Of a DNA stretch of 20,893 nucleotides, positions 13,647-20,893 are shown piece after piece; position 1 is the first letter of the stretch; the number at the start of each line of letters is the position of its first letter. The position numbers were made by a program, and so were the translations under genes. The notes beneath the pieces were generated by a model. It ran no database searches. It was not told where the DNA came from and was given only the letters and a program-made list of their open reading frames with translations. The stretch is from assembly GCA_051880395.1 (NCBI GenBank), contig JBJENW010000068.1:1-20893 (forward strand). The letters are read 5' to 3'. Source of the stretch: JBJENW01 sp051880395. Lineage in GTDB: Bacteria > Bacillota > Clostridia > Lachnospirales > Lachnospiraceae.

Positions 13647-15194
13647 TTATTTCTTCTTGGTTGTAAATGTCTTGAAAGAAGTCCAGCTGCCATATTCTGT
13701 TTGACCAGATACTTTAATGTAAGCTCTGACTCTGACTTTATAGGAGCTTGCTTTTTTCAAATGACCGATTGCATAACCTGTTTTAGAGGTTGTTTTCTTT
13801 AATACCAACTTATTTGTTTTCTTGTTATAAACATTGATTTCATAACCAGAAGCACCTGTTGTTTTTTTCCACGTCGCTTTTGCGGATGTCTTTTTTAAGC
13901 CACTCATTTTGAGGCTTGAAACTTTATCCGGTTTTACGATCACTTTTACTGTCTGTTTCAGCTTACTGTTTGCTTTTGATGTAATTGTGATGGTTGCGTA
14001 GCCACCAGTAACTGCCTTAAAAGTTACTGTTCCTTTTTTCTCATCCACTTTTGAAACTTTTGCGATACTGGATTTGGATGATTTTACAGTTACTGATTTA
14101 TTTGTTGCATCTTCTGGTGTGATCGCATAGGTCAAAGAAGCGGTCTTACCTTTGGATAATACAACAACAGAAGAACTTACCAGTTTTACCCCTTCCGTTT
14201 TGATTACTGGTGCCTCCACGGTCAGTTTTAAGATTGCCTGATGAACTCCATCGGTGCTTGAAGCAGTGATTTTTGTGGTACCTGCTTTCAATGTCGTGAC
14301 AACACCTGTTTCGTCTACTGTTGCGATACTTTCATCTTCACTCTTCCATGTCACTTCCTGATTTGTCGCATTTACCGGAGTAAAACGCGGAATTAACGTG
14401 TATTTCTGATTTGTGAGCAGAACTTTCTCTGTCTCATCAAATGCTACATCCTCAAGCGGAATTACAGTTTCTTTGTTTTCCACTTTAATCTCACAGGATG
14501 CTGTCAGACCACCGTCTGTTGCCTTAGCTGTAACGGTTGCATCTCCTGCATTTTTCGCTGTTACCAGACCGTTTGCATCAACAGAAACGATATCTGCTCC
14601 TTTTGTAACTTCCCATGTGAAAGACTTGTCGGTTGCATTTTCCGGCGAAACTCTTGCAGAAAGCTGTAAGGTTTCCCCTACATTGACCGTTTGTTTTTCT
14701 TCCGGTGTCACTTCAATGCTTTCTACTGCAATTTTTCGTTTCTCTACCGTTACAAGACAGATTGCAGGTTTTCCGGAAATAACAACTGTAATGCTTGCTG
14801 TTTTTCCTGCTTTTAATCCTGTTATGGTTCCCTCTTTGTCCACATGTACGACAGAATCATCACTGCTCGTCCATGTAACATTTTTTGCGGTCGCGTTTGC
14901 CGGTGTCAGTTTATATTCTAACTTTGCTGTAGTTCCTTCTGTTATGGTATAGGATCCTTTCACAAATTCTACTTTTTCCACCGGGATAAGCGTCTGATCT
15001 TCTGACTGATCTACAGACTGATTTGCTTTGATCTGGAAATTTCCAGCCGTCTGATTTGCCGTTACATTTTCTGCATGAGCGGTCGCAAGGGCAAACGAAG
15101 GAATCTGCTCCATACCGAAGATCAAACTGGCACTCAATGTCACTGCAAATGCCCGTTTTAAAAATGGTCTAAAAACATTTTCTTTTTTTTGCAT
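13647..15194 (-). CDS. Secreted protein of four Big2 domains and one fibronectin III-like domain
   Basis: From the chosen start the protein has 515 residues. A signal peptide ends near AHA (about 41), followed by a Gln/Asn-rich linker. Four Big2 (bacterial Ig-like) domains lie at about 70-150, 156-240, 245-327 and 334-422; each has the pattern of P.NAT followed by a strand with W, then DE..TV or similar, then A.G.A.IT. A lysine-rich fibronectin III-like module (about 423-515) closes the protein. This Big2-fn3 ending is the same as that of the mannanase-like protein immediately upstream, with no enzyme domain attached. An in-frame GTG at 15206 lies inside the GGAGGAG ribosome site, so the ATG at 15194 is the start. 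It is probably co-transcribed with the upstream enzyme. A structural surface role, spacing or holding the enzyme, is inference. Confidence 0.85.
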   Translation of the reverse strand: MQKKENVFRPFLKRAFAVTLSASLIFGMEQIPSFALATAHAENVTANQTAGNFQIKANQSVDQSEDQTLIPVEKVEFVKGSYTITEGTTAKLEYKLTPANATAKNVTWTSSDDSVVHVDKEGTITGLKAGKTASITVVISGKPAICLVTVEKRKIAVESIEVTPEEKQTVNVGETLQLSARVSPENATDKSFTWEVTKGADIVSVDANGLVTAKNAGDATVTAKATDGGLTASCEIKVENKETVIPLEDVAFDETEKVLLTNQKYTLIPRFTPVNATNQEVTWKSEDESIATVDETGVVTTLKAGTTKITASSTDGVHQAILKLTVEAPVIKTEGVKLVSSSVVVLSKGKTASLTYAITPEDATNKSVTVKSSKSSIAKVSKVDEKKGTVTFKAVTGGYATITITSKANSKLKQTVKVIVKPDKVSSLKMSGLKKTSAKATWKKTTGASGYEINVYNKKTNKLVLKKTTSKTGYAIGHLKKASSYKVRVRAYIKVSGQTEYGSWTSFKTFTTKKK

Positions 15195-15216
15195 TTTCTC
15201 CTCCACTTTCTATTTA

Positions 15217-15238
15217 GGGAATGCTGATACGCATTCCC
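15217..15238. promoter_or_regulatory. Hairpin between the mannanase and Big2/fn3 genes, no T tract
   Basis: GGGAATGC (15217-15224) and GCATTCCC (15231-15238) form a perfect 8-bp stem with a 6-base loop. On the minus strand it is followed by TAAATAGAAAG rather than a T run, so it is not a normal terminator. It ends about 10 bases before the GGAGGAG of the next gene. It could stabilise or help cleave the joint transcript, or weaken translation downstream. Confidence 0.6.
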
Positions 15239-15278
15239 CAAACATGTTTTGCTGCTATTTACCGATTTACTGCCTTCG

Positions 15279-18200
15279 TTATTTTGCTTTTGTCGCTTTC
15301 TTTACCGTTGCAGCATTTGCGGTATTTCCTTCAATATATTTACTTCCGCTCTTTACCAAAGCAGTTACTTTATACTGATAGGTGGTTTTCTTTTTCAATT
15401 TCTTAACCGTGTACGTCGTTGTGCTTGCAGACTTAATGGTCTTTAAGCATTTCCACTTCTTGCTGCTGGAAGAATACATATAAACTTTATAGCCAGATAC
15501 GTTTGCGGCTTTCTTCCAAGCCAGCTTCATGCTGTTTTTGCTTGCAGCTGCAACTCTTAATCCACTAACCTTTGCTGGTCTGACAGTTACTTTGAATTTC
15601 GCATATGCTTTCGCAGATGACTGTGATTTCACTGTAACGTTTGCCACACCCGGTCTGACTGTAGTCAGCTTCAGTTTCGTACCGCTGACAGATACTTTTA
15701 AGATCTTTGTATTGTCAGATTTGACGGAAAGTTTTTTATTTGTCGTAGTTGTCGGTATAATGGAAACATTCAATGTTTTTACCGATTTACTGTAATCCAG
15801 TGTCAATGACGACTTCACACCATCAACCGTTACTTTCTGTGCCGGAATATCGATTCCGATCGGTCCTTCTCCTTCTGCTTTTGGAAGAACCTTTACTTTA
15901 TATACAGCAGTCTTTTCTACATCACCTGTTTTTACAGATACTGTAATGTTTGCGGTTCCTTCTGCAACTGCTGTTACAGTTCCATCTTTTACATTTGCAA
16001 TTTCCGGATGATCGCTTACCCAGCTTACAACCGGATTCTTTGCGTTAGACGGACTGATCACTACATAAGAAGCCAATTTTGCTACTTCACCGACATGAAG
16101 TTCTCCTTCGGTTGTTTTCAGTTCGACTTTTTCTACTAGCACATCTTCTACCGGTGTTTCTTCGCCTTTGACATTGACATCAACACGACAGATTGCCATG
16201 TATCCGCCATCTTTTGAAACGGCTGTTACCCATGCATAGCCAGGTTTTTTTGCTGTCACTTCTCCGTCTTTTACACTGATGACTGTCTCATCGGTCACTG
16301 CCCAGTAAATTGTCTTATCGGTTGCATCTGCAGGAGACAGTGTCAATTCAGAAGCAAGGGATGCTGTTTTTCCAGGCTCCAGTTCCATCTCGGATTTACT
16401 GAATTTCAAACCATCTACATATGTGATCGTTGGATCCGGTTCTTTTACAGTCACCTTACAGGTTGCCGCTTTCTTTCCATCTTCTGTTTCTACGGTAATG
16501 TTTGCCTCACCTTTCGCAATGGCAGTTACATGACCATTTTCAGAAACAGTTGCTACCGACTTGTTATCTGTAGACCATTTCAAGTTCTTATTTGTTGCAT
16601 CACTTGGTAATACAGTTGCAATAAGGTCTGCTTCTTTTCCTACCAGCAATTCTAATTCTTTCTGAACAGAAACACTTTCTACCGGAATCTCCTTTGCGGA
16701 TACTGTTACATGGCAGACTGCGGTCTGATATTCCTCATCTTCCACATTCTTTACTTTTACTGTAATATCTGCTTTTCCTTCTTTTAATGCGGAGATAGAA
16801 ATCGTTGTCTGTCCGTCTGTTTCATTTAATTTTGCAACTGCAACATTCTCATCAGAGCTTTCTACTGTTTTTTCAGCTTTCTCGCGTTCATGTTTGATAT
16901 TGCAAATAATATCGGTTGTATCACCTGCAACCATCGTCTTTTCTTCCGGCCATACACTGACTTCGATCTGATCCGGTGTCTGGATGACTTGTTTTGGCTT
17001 TACAGCTACCGTACAGAATGCCGTTTTTCCGTTTGATGCTGTTGCAACAACGGTTACTGCTTCTGCTTGTTTTACTGCTTTTGCAGTGATCGTACAAGTA
17101 CCATCCTTATTATTTACAAGATCTAAAGCTTCACTAGACGCCGTCCAGGTAACAGTTGGATCTGTTACATTTTCTGGCTCCACAGTCGCTGTCAATGTTA
17201 CAGGTGCATCTCCCTCCGTAAGTGCCACGGATGTCTGATCCACTTTAATTGTTTCCGGTTCTACAATATCTTTTGAAACTGTTACAATGACAGATTTTGA
17301 AATATTTCCATCTTCTGTTGTGACTGTAACTTTTGTTTCTTTTGTCTCGCCGCCTTTCAGTTCTTTTCCAGTTACAAGACCTGTCTGATCAACGGTTGCC
17401 ACTGTTTCATCTTCTACACTCCAGATCACATTCTGATTATCTGCGTCACTCGGAGTGATGGTTGCTTTCAACTGACCTGTGCTGTTTGATTTTATTTTCA
17501 GACCGTCTGGTGAAATTGTCACATCTTTTACAGGTGTCGTAACTTTTACAGCAGCTGTTGCAACTACTGTTCCATCATCCCAAGATGCTGTCACGGTTGT
17601 TTCACCTGACTTCACAGCGGTAATCTTTCCATCTGCATCGATTGTTGCAACGGTTTCATCTTCAGATGTATAAGTCAAACCTGTCAGATCTGCACCTGCC
17701 GGCTCCACTTTTAATTCTGTTTCTACGGTCTCTTCTTTCTTTAACTCATAGGTTTTCTTATCGAATGCCAGTTTCTGCGGTAATTTCTGAACATCCGGAT
17801 CCGGAATATTTTCAAATACTCCAAAATCTTTCATTTCGATTTTACCTTTAAACGCTGTATCAACACCAATAAATCCGACTTTGATCGCATCCCAGCTTGT
17901 CTCTGTAACACCAGTCAACGGTGCATAAACAAATGCAGAATATGTTTTTGTGATCGGATCGTATTTTTTATTGTAGAATACTGTATTTTTGTTAAATACT
18001 TCTTTTTCTACATATTCTTCTGTGTCATCTGCAGTTGCAATCGGGTCTTGTACCTCTTTCGCTGCCTGTGTATTTTCTTCTGTTTCCACATCCATCAAAG
18101 AAACATTTGATGCACCAGCTGCTCTTGTCAAGTTAGAAGCAGATGTCTGGAAAGAGAAATTTGAGATTGTAAAGCTTCCGGTTGCTTTTTCCCCATTACC

Positions 18201-20609
18201 TGGATAGAATTTAAACGCGATCGCGCGAACGTCATCCAAATCCTCTAATGAACCGGTAAACTGCCATCCAGTTGATGCATTTTTCCAATCACTGCTTGTA
18301 AAGGAATAAGAAACCTGTTTGCTTCCACCCGCAGGTATGATACATTCTCCTGCACCTACGCCAGAATTTTCACTCCAAGTCCAGTTTGCTCCTGTACGAA
18401 CAACAATGTTGCAGTGAATATCTGCATTACTGTTATTTGTCAATGTTGCATTGATTCCAGCGTATGGTCTTACATCCATACCTTCACCAAGTCCTGGTTT
18501 TGTTTCTGTCTGAACAGAACCATATTCTTTTTTCTGATCTGTAAGATCTGTAAAGGAAGCTGTTAATTTTCCATCTTTCAAAGTGGTTGTTGTATCGCTT
18601 TTTGCATCTGCATCCGGATATACCCATGTAAAGGCTTCTACTGTTTTCGGACGATTCATCTCGATCAGATCATCACGATATGCATTGTCCTCCAGGTCAA
18701 ATCCCATGCTGCAGAAATCGACTGGATAAGCAATTTCTCCTGTACCGCTCTGAATACGGAAACTGATCTGTTTTACATCATTTAAATTCGGAACTTTGCT
18801 GATATCAAAGCTGATGAGCTCGGTCATACGACCTGCCACATCAATGTAATGTGGATCATTCGGCTCGATCCAATCCCAACCGCTTCCGGTTTTTAAGATC
18901 AAATCGATCTGAACCGGTTCTGAGTTTGTGTTTCTGACAATCAGGTCTAAGGATGAATGTCCGCTTAGATTCATTCCATCCGAATTTGCTGTATACAATG
19001 TAGGATATGGCTGATCAGCCTCATCTGCACTGTCTAATTTCAGATCCTCTACACGATATCCGCCATTTGATAAGCTTGATATACTTCCGACCGTACTTGC
19101 CGTATTCATATCACCGTTTTTACACAGTTTCCACTCATAGCTTTTCAGATCCCCTGCATCTACCGTCACACTGTCTTTGTCTTCGATCACAGGTGGTGTT
19201 GGTGGAACTACGTGTTCCGGATTCTTTACTGACTCCGGTGCTTCACCTAAATGAGAAGAACCTGAATAGGAGCCCTTGTTATATGCCAGTTTTGAAGTCT
19301 GTTCAATTCCGTTTTTACCCCAGAATACGAATTTACCCCATTCTGTCAGATCATTTTTTGAGAAAGTTACAGCACTTGTCATATCAAGAACGGCATCGTC
19401 ACCACCGTTACCTGCCCATGACCAAGCTAACCATCCAATGTTGTTTTTTGCACAATAATCAACCAGATAACGTTCATCGACATCTTTTTTACTCTGCCAA
19501 TAACCGAACTCACCAACGCACATACATACGCCTTTTGCTTTCAGTCCGTCTAATCCTTCGTCAATCGATGCGCTGTCTTTTCCTAAAACAGAATATACAT
19601 GATAGGAAAACATGGTGTTACCAGTTGTATCCGCTGCGAGTACGTCTTTACATCCAGAAATAATCGGGCCTGTTTCCTGTCCCCATCCGGTTGCATCGAT
19701 CATCAAGGTATTTTCCAATCCAGCGTCTCTCAGCTTCTTTACAGCTGTGACATATGTATTTTTCCACAGATTTCCTTTTCCCCATGTGCCCTGCCATTCA
19801 TTTGCAATATTTACAATGACATAATCCTTGTTGGCATTCAACAGATCTTTCATTTCCAGCCAATAGTTGCAGGCACGGGTCGTAATATTTTCTGGTGTGT
19901 CAGTACCTGTAAAGTCATGCAATTCTAAAACGCAGACCAAACCTCTTTTTTTACAAAGTTTAATAATATTTTCTACTTCAGATGCCGGTGTTTTTGTATA
20001 ACCATGTTTTTTTCCATCTGTAGCATCTCTATATTCTCCTGAACCTAACACAACACGTACAGAGTTTGCACCTAAATCTGCAACATCATTGATCGATAAC
20101 TCTGTTTTATCTGTATACCATGCATGTGGCAGGTTGACACCTCTGAAAATGAATTCATTATCATCTCCATCCAAAAGCTTATTTCCCTGCACATGAAGCC
20201 CTGCATTTTCTACCGGCTTCGGTTTTTCTTCTGGTTTTTTCTCTTTTACAATTCCTGTAATCGTAGATTTTAATTTTCCGTTTAATTCTTTTGGATAAGT
20301 CAGATTATATCCAATATAATTTTTTTCTGTAGTATCCAGCTTTGTATCCTTTCGGATATTTGCTGTACTGATGTCATTACTGTTTGCAGAATAGTCTAAT
20401 CCTACTTCTACAGTTCCATCTTTTTCTGTTACTGTTGGTTTCGCATTTGTTACATCTGCGCTACCGTTTCCATACTGTTCACCTTCTACTGCCACCCACT
20501 GATCTGTTTCTGCTGCGAACGCGAGCTGTGGTGTTCCGGCAAACACAGATGTAACGGCAAGCAAGAAAGCTAATAAAAACGCGCCTATGCGACTTCCTTT
20601 CTTTTTCAT
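15279..20609 (-). CDS. Giant secreted GH5 beta-mannanase-like enzyme with binding, Big2 and fn3 modules
   Basis: The protein has 1776 residues. A signal peptide ends near AFAA (33). Residues 37-121 look like the first half of a beta-sandwich module. The GH5 catalytic domain (about 136-445) matches bacterial GH5_8 mannanases: acid/base E271 in NIANEWQGTW, nucleophile E367 in VGEFGYW, plus FRGVNLPHAW, H231, H337 and WLAWSWAGNG. Two carbohydrate-binding-like beta-sandwiches follow (478-640, 652-822), rich in exposed Trp. Residues 866-937 resemble the missing half of the first module. Seven Big2 domains (940-1025, 1026-1112, 1117-1206, 1212-1305, 1306-1389, 1395-1481, 1490-1575), one degenerate one (1585-1677) and a Lys-rich fn3 module (1678-1770) complete it. 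It should cut mannan or glucomannan outside the cell, held away from the wall by the Big2 stalk. AGGAGG lies six bases before the ATG. No LPXTG or SLH anchor is present. Cellulase or another GH5 activity remains possible. Confidence 0.9.
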   Translation of the reverse strand: MKKKGSRIGAFLLAFLLAVTSVFAGTPQLAFAAETDQWVAVEGEQYGNGSADVTNAKPTVTEKDGTVEVGLDYSANSNDISTANIRKDTKLDTTEKNYIGYNLTYPKELNGKLKSTITGIVKEKKPEEKPKPVENAGLHVQGNKLLDGDDNEFIFRGVNLPHAWYTDKTELSINDVADLGANSVRVVLGSGEYRDATDGKKHGYTKTPASEVENIIKLCKKRGLVCVLELHDFTGTDTPENITTRACNYWLEMKDLLNANKDYVIVNIANEWQGTWGKGNLWKNTYVTAVKKLRDAGLENTLMIDATGWGQETGPIISGCKDVLAADTTGNTMFSYHVYSVLGKDSASIDEGLDGLKAKGVCMCVGEFGYWQSKKDVDERYLVDYCAKNNIGWLAWSWAGNGGDDAVLDMTSAVTFSKNDLTEWGKFVFWGKNGIEQTSKLAYNKGSYSGSSHLGEAPESVKNPEHVVPPTPPVIEDKDSVTVDAGDLKSYEWKLCKNGDMNTASTVGSISSLSNGGYRVEDLKLDSADEADQPYPTLYTANSDGMNLSGHSSLDLIVRNTNSEPVQIDLILKTGSGWDWIEPNDPHYIDVAGRMTELISFDISKVPNLNDVKQISFRIQSGTGEIAYPVDFCSMGFDLEDNAYRDDLIEMNRPKTVEAFTWVYPDADAKSDTTTTLKDGKLTASFTDLTDQKKEYGSVQTETKPGLGEGMDVRPYAGINATLTNNSNADIHCNIVVRTGANWTWSENSGVGAGECIIPAGGSKQVSYSFTSSDWKNASTGWQFTGSLEDLDDVRAIAFKFYPGNGEKATGSFTISNFSFQTSASNLTRAAGASNVSLMDVETEENTQAAKEVQDPIATADDTEEYVEKEVFNKNTVFYNKKYDPITKTYSAFVYAPLTGVTETSWDAIKVGFIGVDTAFKGKIEMKDFGVFENIPDPDVQKLPQKLAFDKKTYELKKEETVETELKVEPAGADLTGLTYTSEDETVATIDADGKITAVKSGETTVTASWDDGTVVATAAVKVTTPVKDVTISPDGLKIKSNSTGQLKATITPSDADNQNVIWSVEDETVATVDQTGLVTGKELKGGETKETKVTVTTEDGNISKSVIVTVSKDIVEPETIKVDQTSVALTEGDAPVTLTATVEPENVTDPTVTWTASSEALDLVNNKDGTCTITAKAVKQAEAVTVVATASNGKTAFCTVAVKPKQVIQTPDQIEVSVWPEEKTMVAGDTTDIICNIKHEREKAEKTVESSDENVAVAKLNETDGQTTISISALKEGKADITVKVKNVEDEEYQTAVCHVTVSAKEIPVESVSVQKELELLVGKEADLIATVLPSDATNKNLKWSTDNKSVATVSENGHVTAIAKGEANITVETEDGKKAATCKVTVKEPDPTITYVDGLKFSKSEMELEPGKTASLASELTLSPADATDKTIYWAVTDETVISVKDGEVTAKKPGYAWVTAVSKDGGYMAICRVDVNVKGEETPVEDVLVEKVELKTTEGELHVGEVAKLASYVVISPSNAKNPVVSWVSDHPEIANVKDGTVTAVAEGTANITVSVKTGDVEKTAVYKVKVLPKAEGEGPIGIDIPAQKVTVDGVKSSLTLDYSKSVKTLNVSIIPTTTTNKKLSVKSDNTKILKVSVSGTKLKLTTVRPGVANVTVKSQSSAKAYAKFKVTVRPAKVSGLRVAAASKNSMKLAWKKAANVSGYKVYMYSSSSKKWKCLKTIKSASTTTYTVKKLKKKTTYQYKVTALVKSGSKYIEGNTANAATVKKATKAK

Positions 20610-20710
20610 TACAATCCTCCTATTTCATCATATAAAGTTACTACTTTCGTGGATTTAAAATCTTTTTCTGCCCTCCTATCATCCTCCACTTAAAAGTTAC
20701 CTTATGGTTA

Positions 20711-20738
20711 AGTATACTATTTTTCCCTCTTATGTCAA
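20711..20738 (-). promoter_or_regulatory. Proximal promoter of the mannanase gene
   Basis: On the minus strand, a perfect TTGACA (20733-20738), a 16-bp spacer and TATACT (20711-20716) form the best promoter in the window. The leader is about 95 nt. No CcpA (cre) site was recognised in 20610-20893, which holds no other gene. Confidence 0.75.
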
Positions 20739-20797
20739 TTATTTCCATACCATTTTCCTATTAACTTTTTTTCATTTTATCCGAAGAAAATCCTTTA

Positions 20798-20826
20798 ATC
20801 ATGTCAGAAACTGTAATTTATGTCAA
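20798..20826 (-). promoter_or_regulatory. Distal promoter candidate of the mannanase gene
   Basis: A second perfect TTGACA (20821-20826, minus strand) is followed after 17 bp by CATGAT (20798-20803). It lies 88 bp upstream of the proximal promoter and would lengthen the leader to about 180 nt. The last 65 bases of the window beyond it show no gene. Confidence 0.45.
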
Positions 20827-20893
20827 ACCTAAAAAAAATGTAACTATTCAGTACCCCTTATCCAAAGATGAACTCCGGATGACCTGAGATTGC

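Noticed and set aside
14413..14952. Plus-strand frame of 179 codons opposite the Big2/fn3 gene.
   Set aside because: It mirrors the repetitive Thr/Val/Ser-rich coding sequence and has no initiation signals.
15579..17792. Repetitive DNA in the mannanase gene, considered as a tandem repeat or CRISPR-like array.
   Set aside because: The repetition is at the protein level (Big2 domains of about 85 residues) with diverged DNA. There are no short identical repeats with spacers.
13647..17792. A single cysteine in the last strand of many Big2 domains, considered as a novel cross-linking feature.
   Set aside because: A Cys at this position (xxxCxVxV) is common in Big2 domains, so it is not specific to these proteins.
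20609..20689. A 26-codon frame starting with GTG whose TAA stop overlaps the mannanase ATG (TAATG).
   Set aside because: It has no ribosome site before the GTG, and a stop codon immediately precedes it. The GGAGG and AGGAGGG lie inside the frame, so it is probably chance.

Overview
The window comes from a spore-forming, anaerobic Firmicute, most likely a Lachnospiraceae gut clostridium. It has moderate to low GC, strong AGGAGG ribosome sites, a clostridial-type Spo0A, a biotin-dependent sodium-pump decarboxylase operon, and very large secreted proteins built from Big2 and fibronectin III-like modules. The genus cannot be fixed from the sequence. No tRNA, rRNA, CRISPR array, insertion sequence or phage gene was found. 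Every gene except the first lies on the minus strand.

Layout from left to right. (1) Positions 1-322 hold no convincing gene. The first ~210 bases are about 50% GC, beside an AT-rich promoter region, and look like part of a minus-strand structured RNA that runs off the window. (2) 323-1168 is a plus-strand PHP-domain phosphoesterase, convergent with glycogen synthase glgA (1216-2661); the two share a bidirectional terminator. (3) spo0A (2769-3572) is followed closely by glgA and preceded by a regulatory region with tandem 0A boxes. (4) 3882-5249 encodes a secreted protein of four fibronectin III-like modules. (5) A five-gene operon, read from 10630 down to 5451, encodes a carboxyltransferase of the propionyl/methylmalonyl-CoA family, a lipoprotein-OadG fusion, a biotin carrier, the membrane pump subunit OadB and the OadA carboxyltransferase. 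It combines all the parts of a soluble transcarboxylase with a sodium-pump membrane subunit. (6) scpA, scpB and dacF (13513 down to 10830) form a chromosome-segregation and cell-wall operon. (7) 20609 down to 13647 holds a 1776-residue secreted GH5 beta-mannanase-like enzyme and, directly downstream, a secreted Big2/fn3 protein that matches the enzyme's C-terminal architecture.

The genes cover sugar storage (glgA), developmental control (spo0A), energy coupling by biotin-dependent decarboxylation, housekeeping (scpAB, dacF) and extracellular polysaccharide use. The main candidates for new biology are an apparently split carbohydrate-binding module wrapped around the catalytic core of the mannanase, the dual-carboxyltransferase sodium-pump operon with its OadG lipoprotein fusion, the spoIIG-like tandem 0A-box element upstream of spo0A, and the possible structured RNA at the left edge. 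All functions are assigned by reading motifs; no database search was possible.
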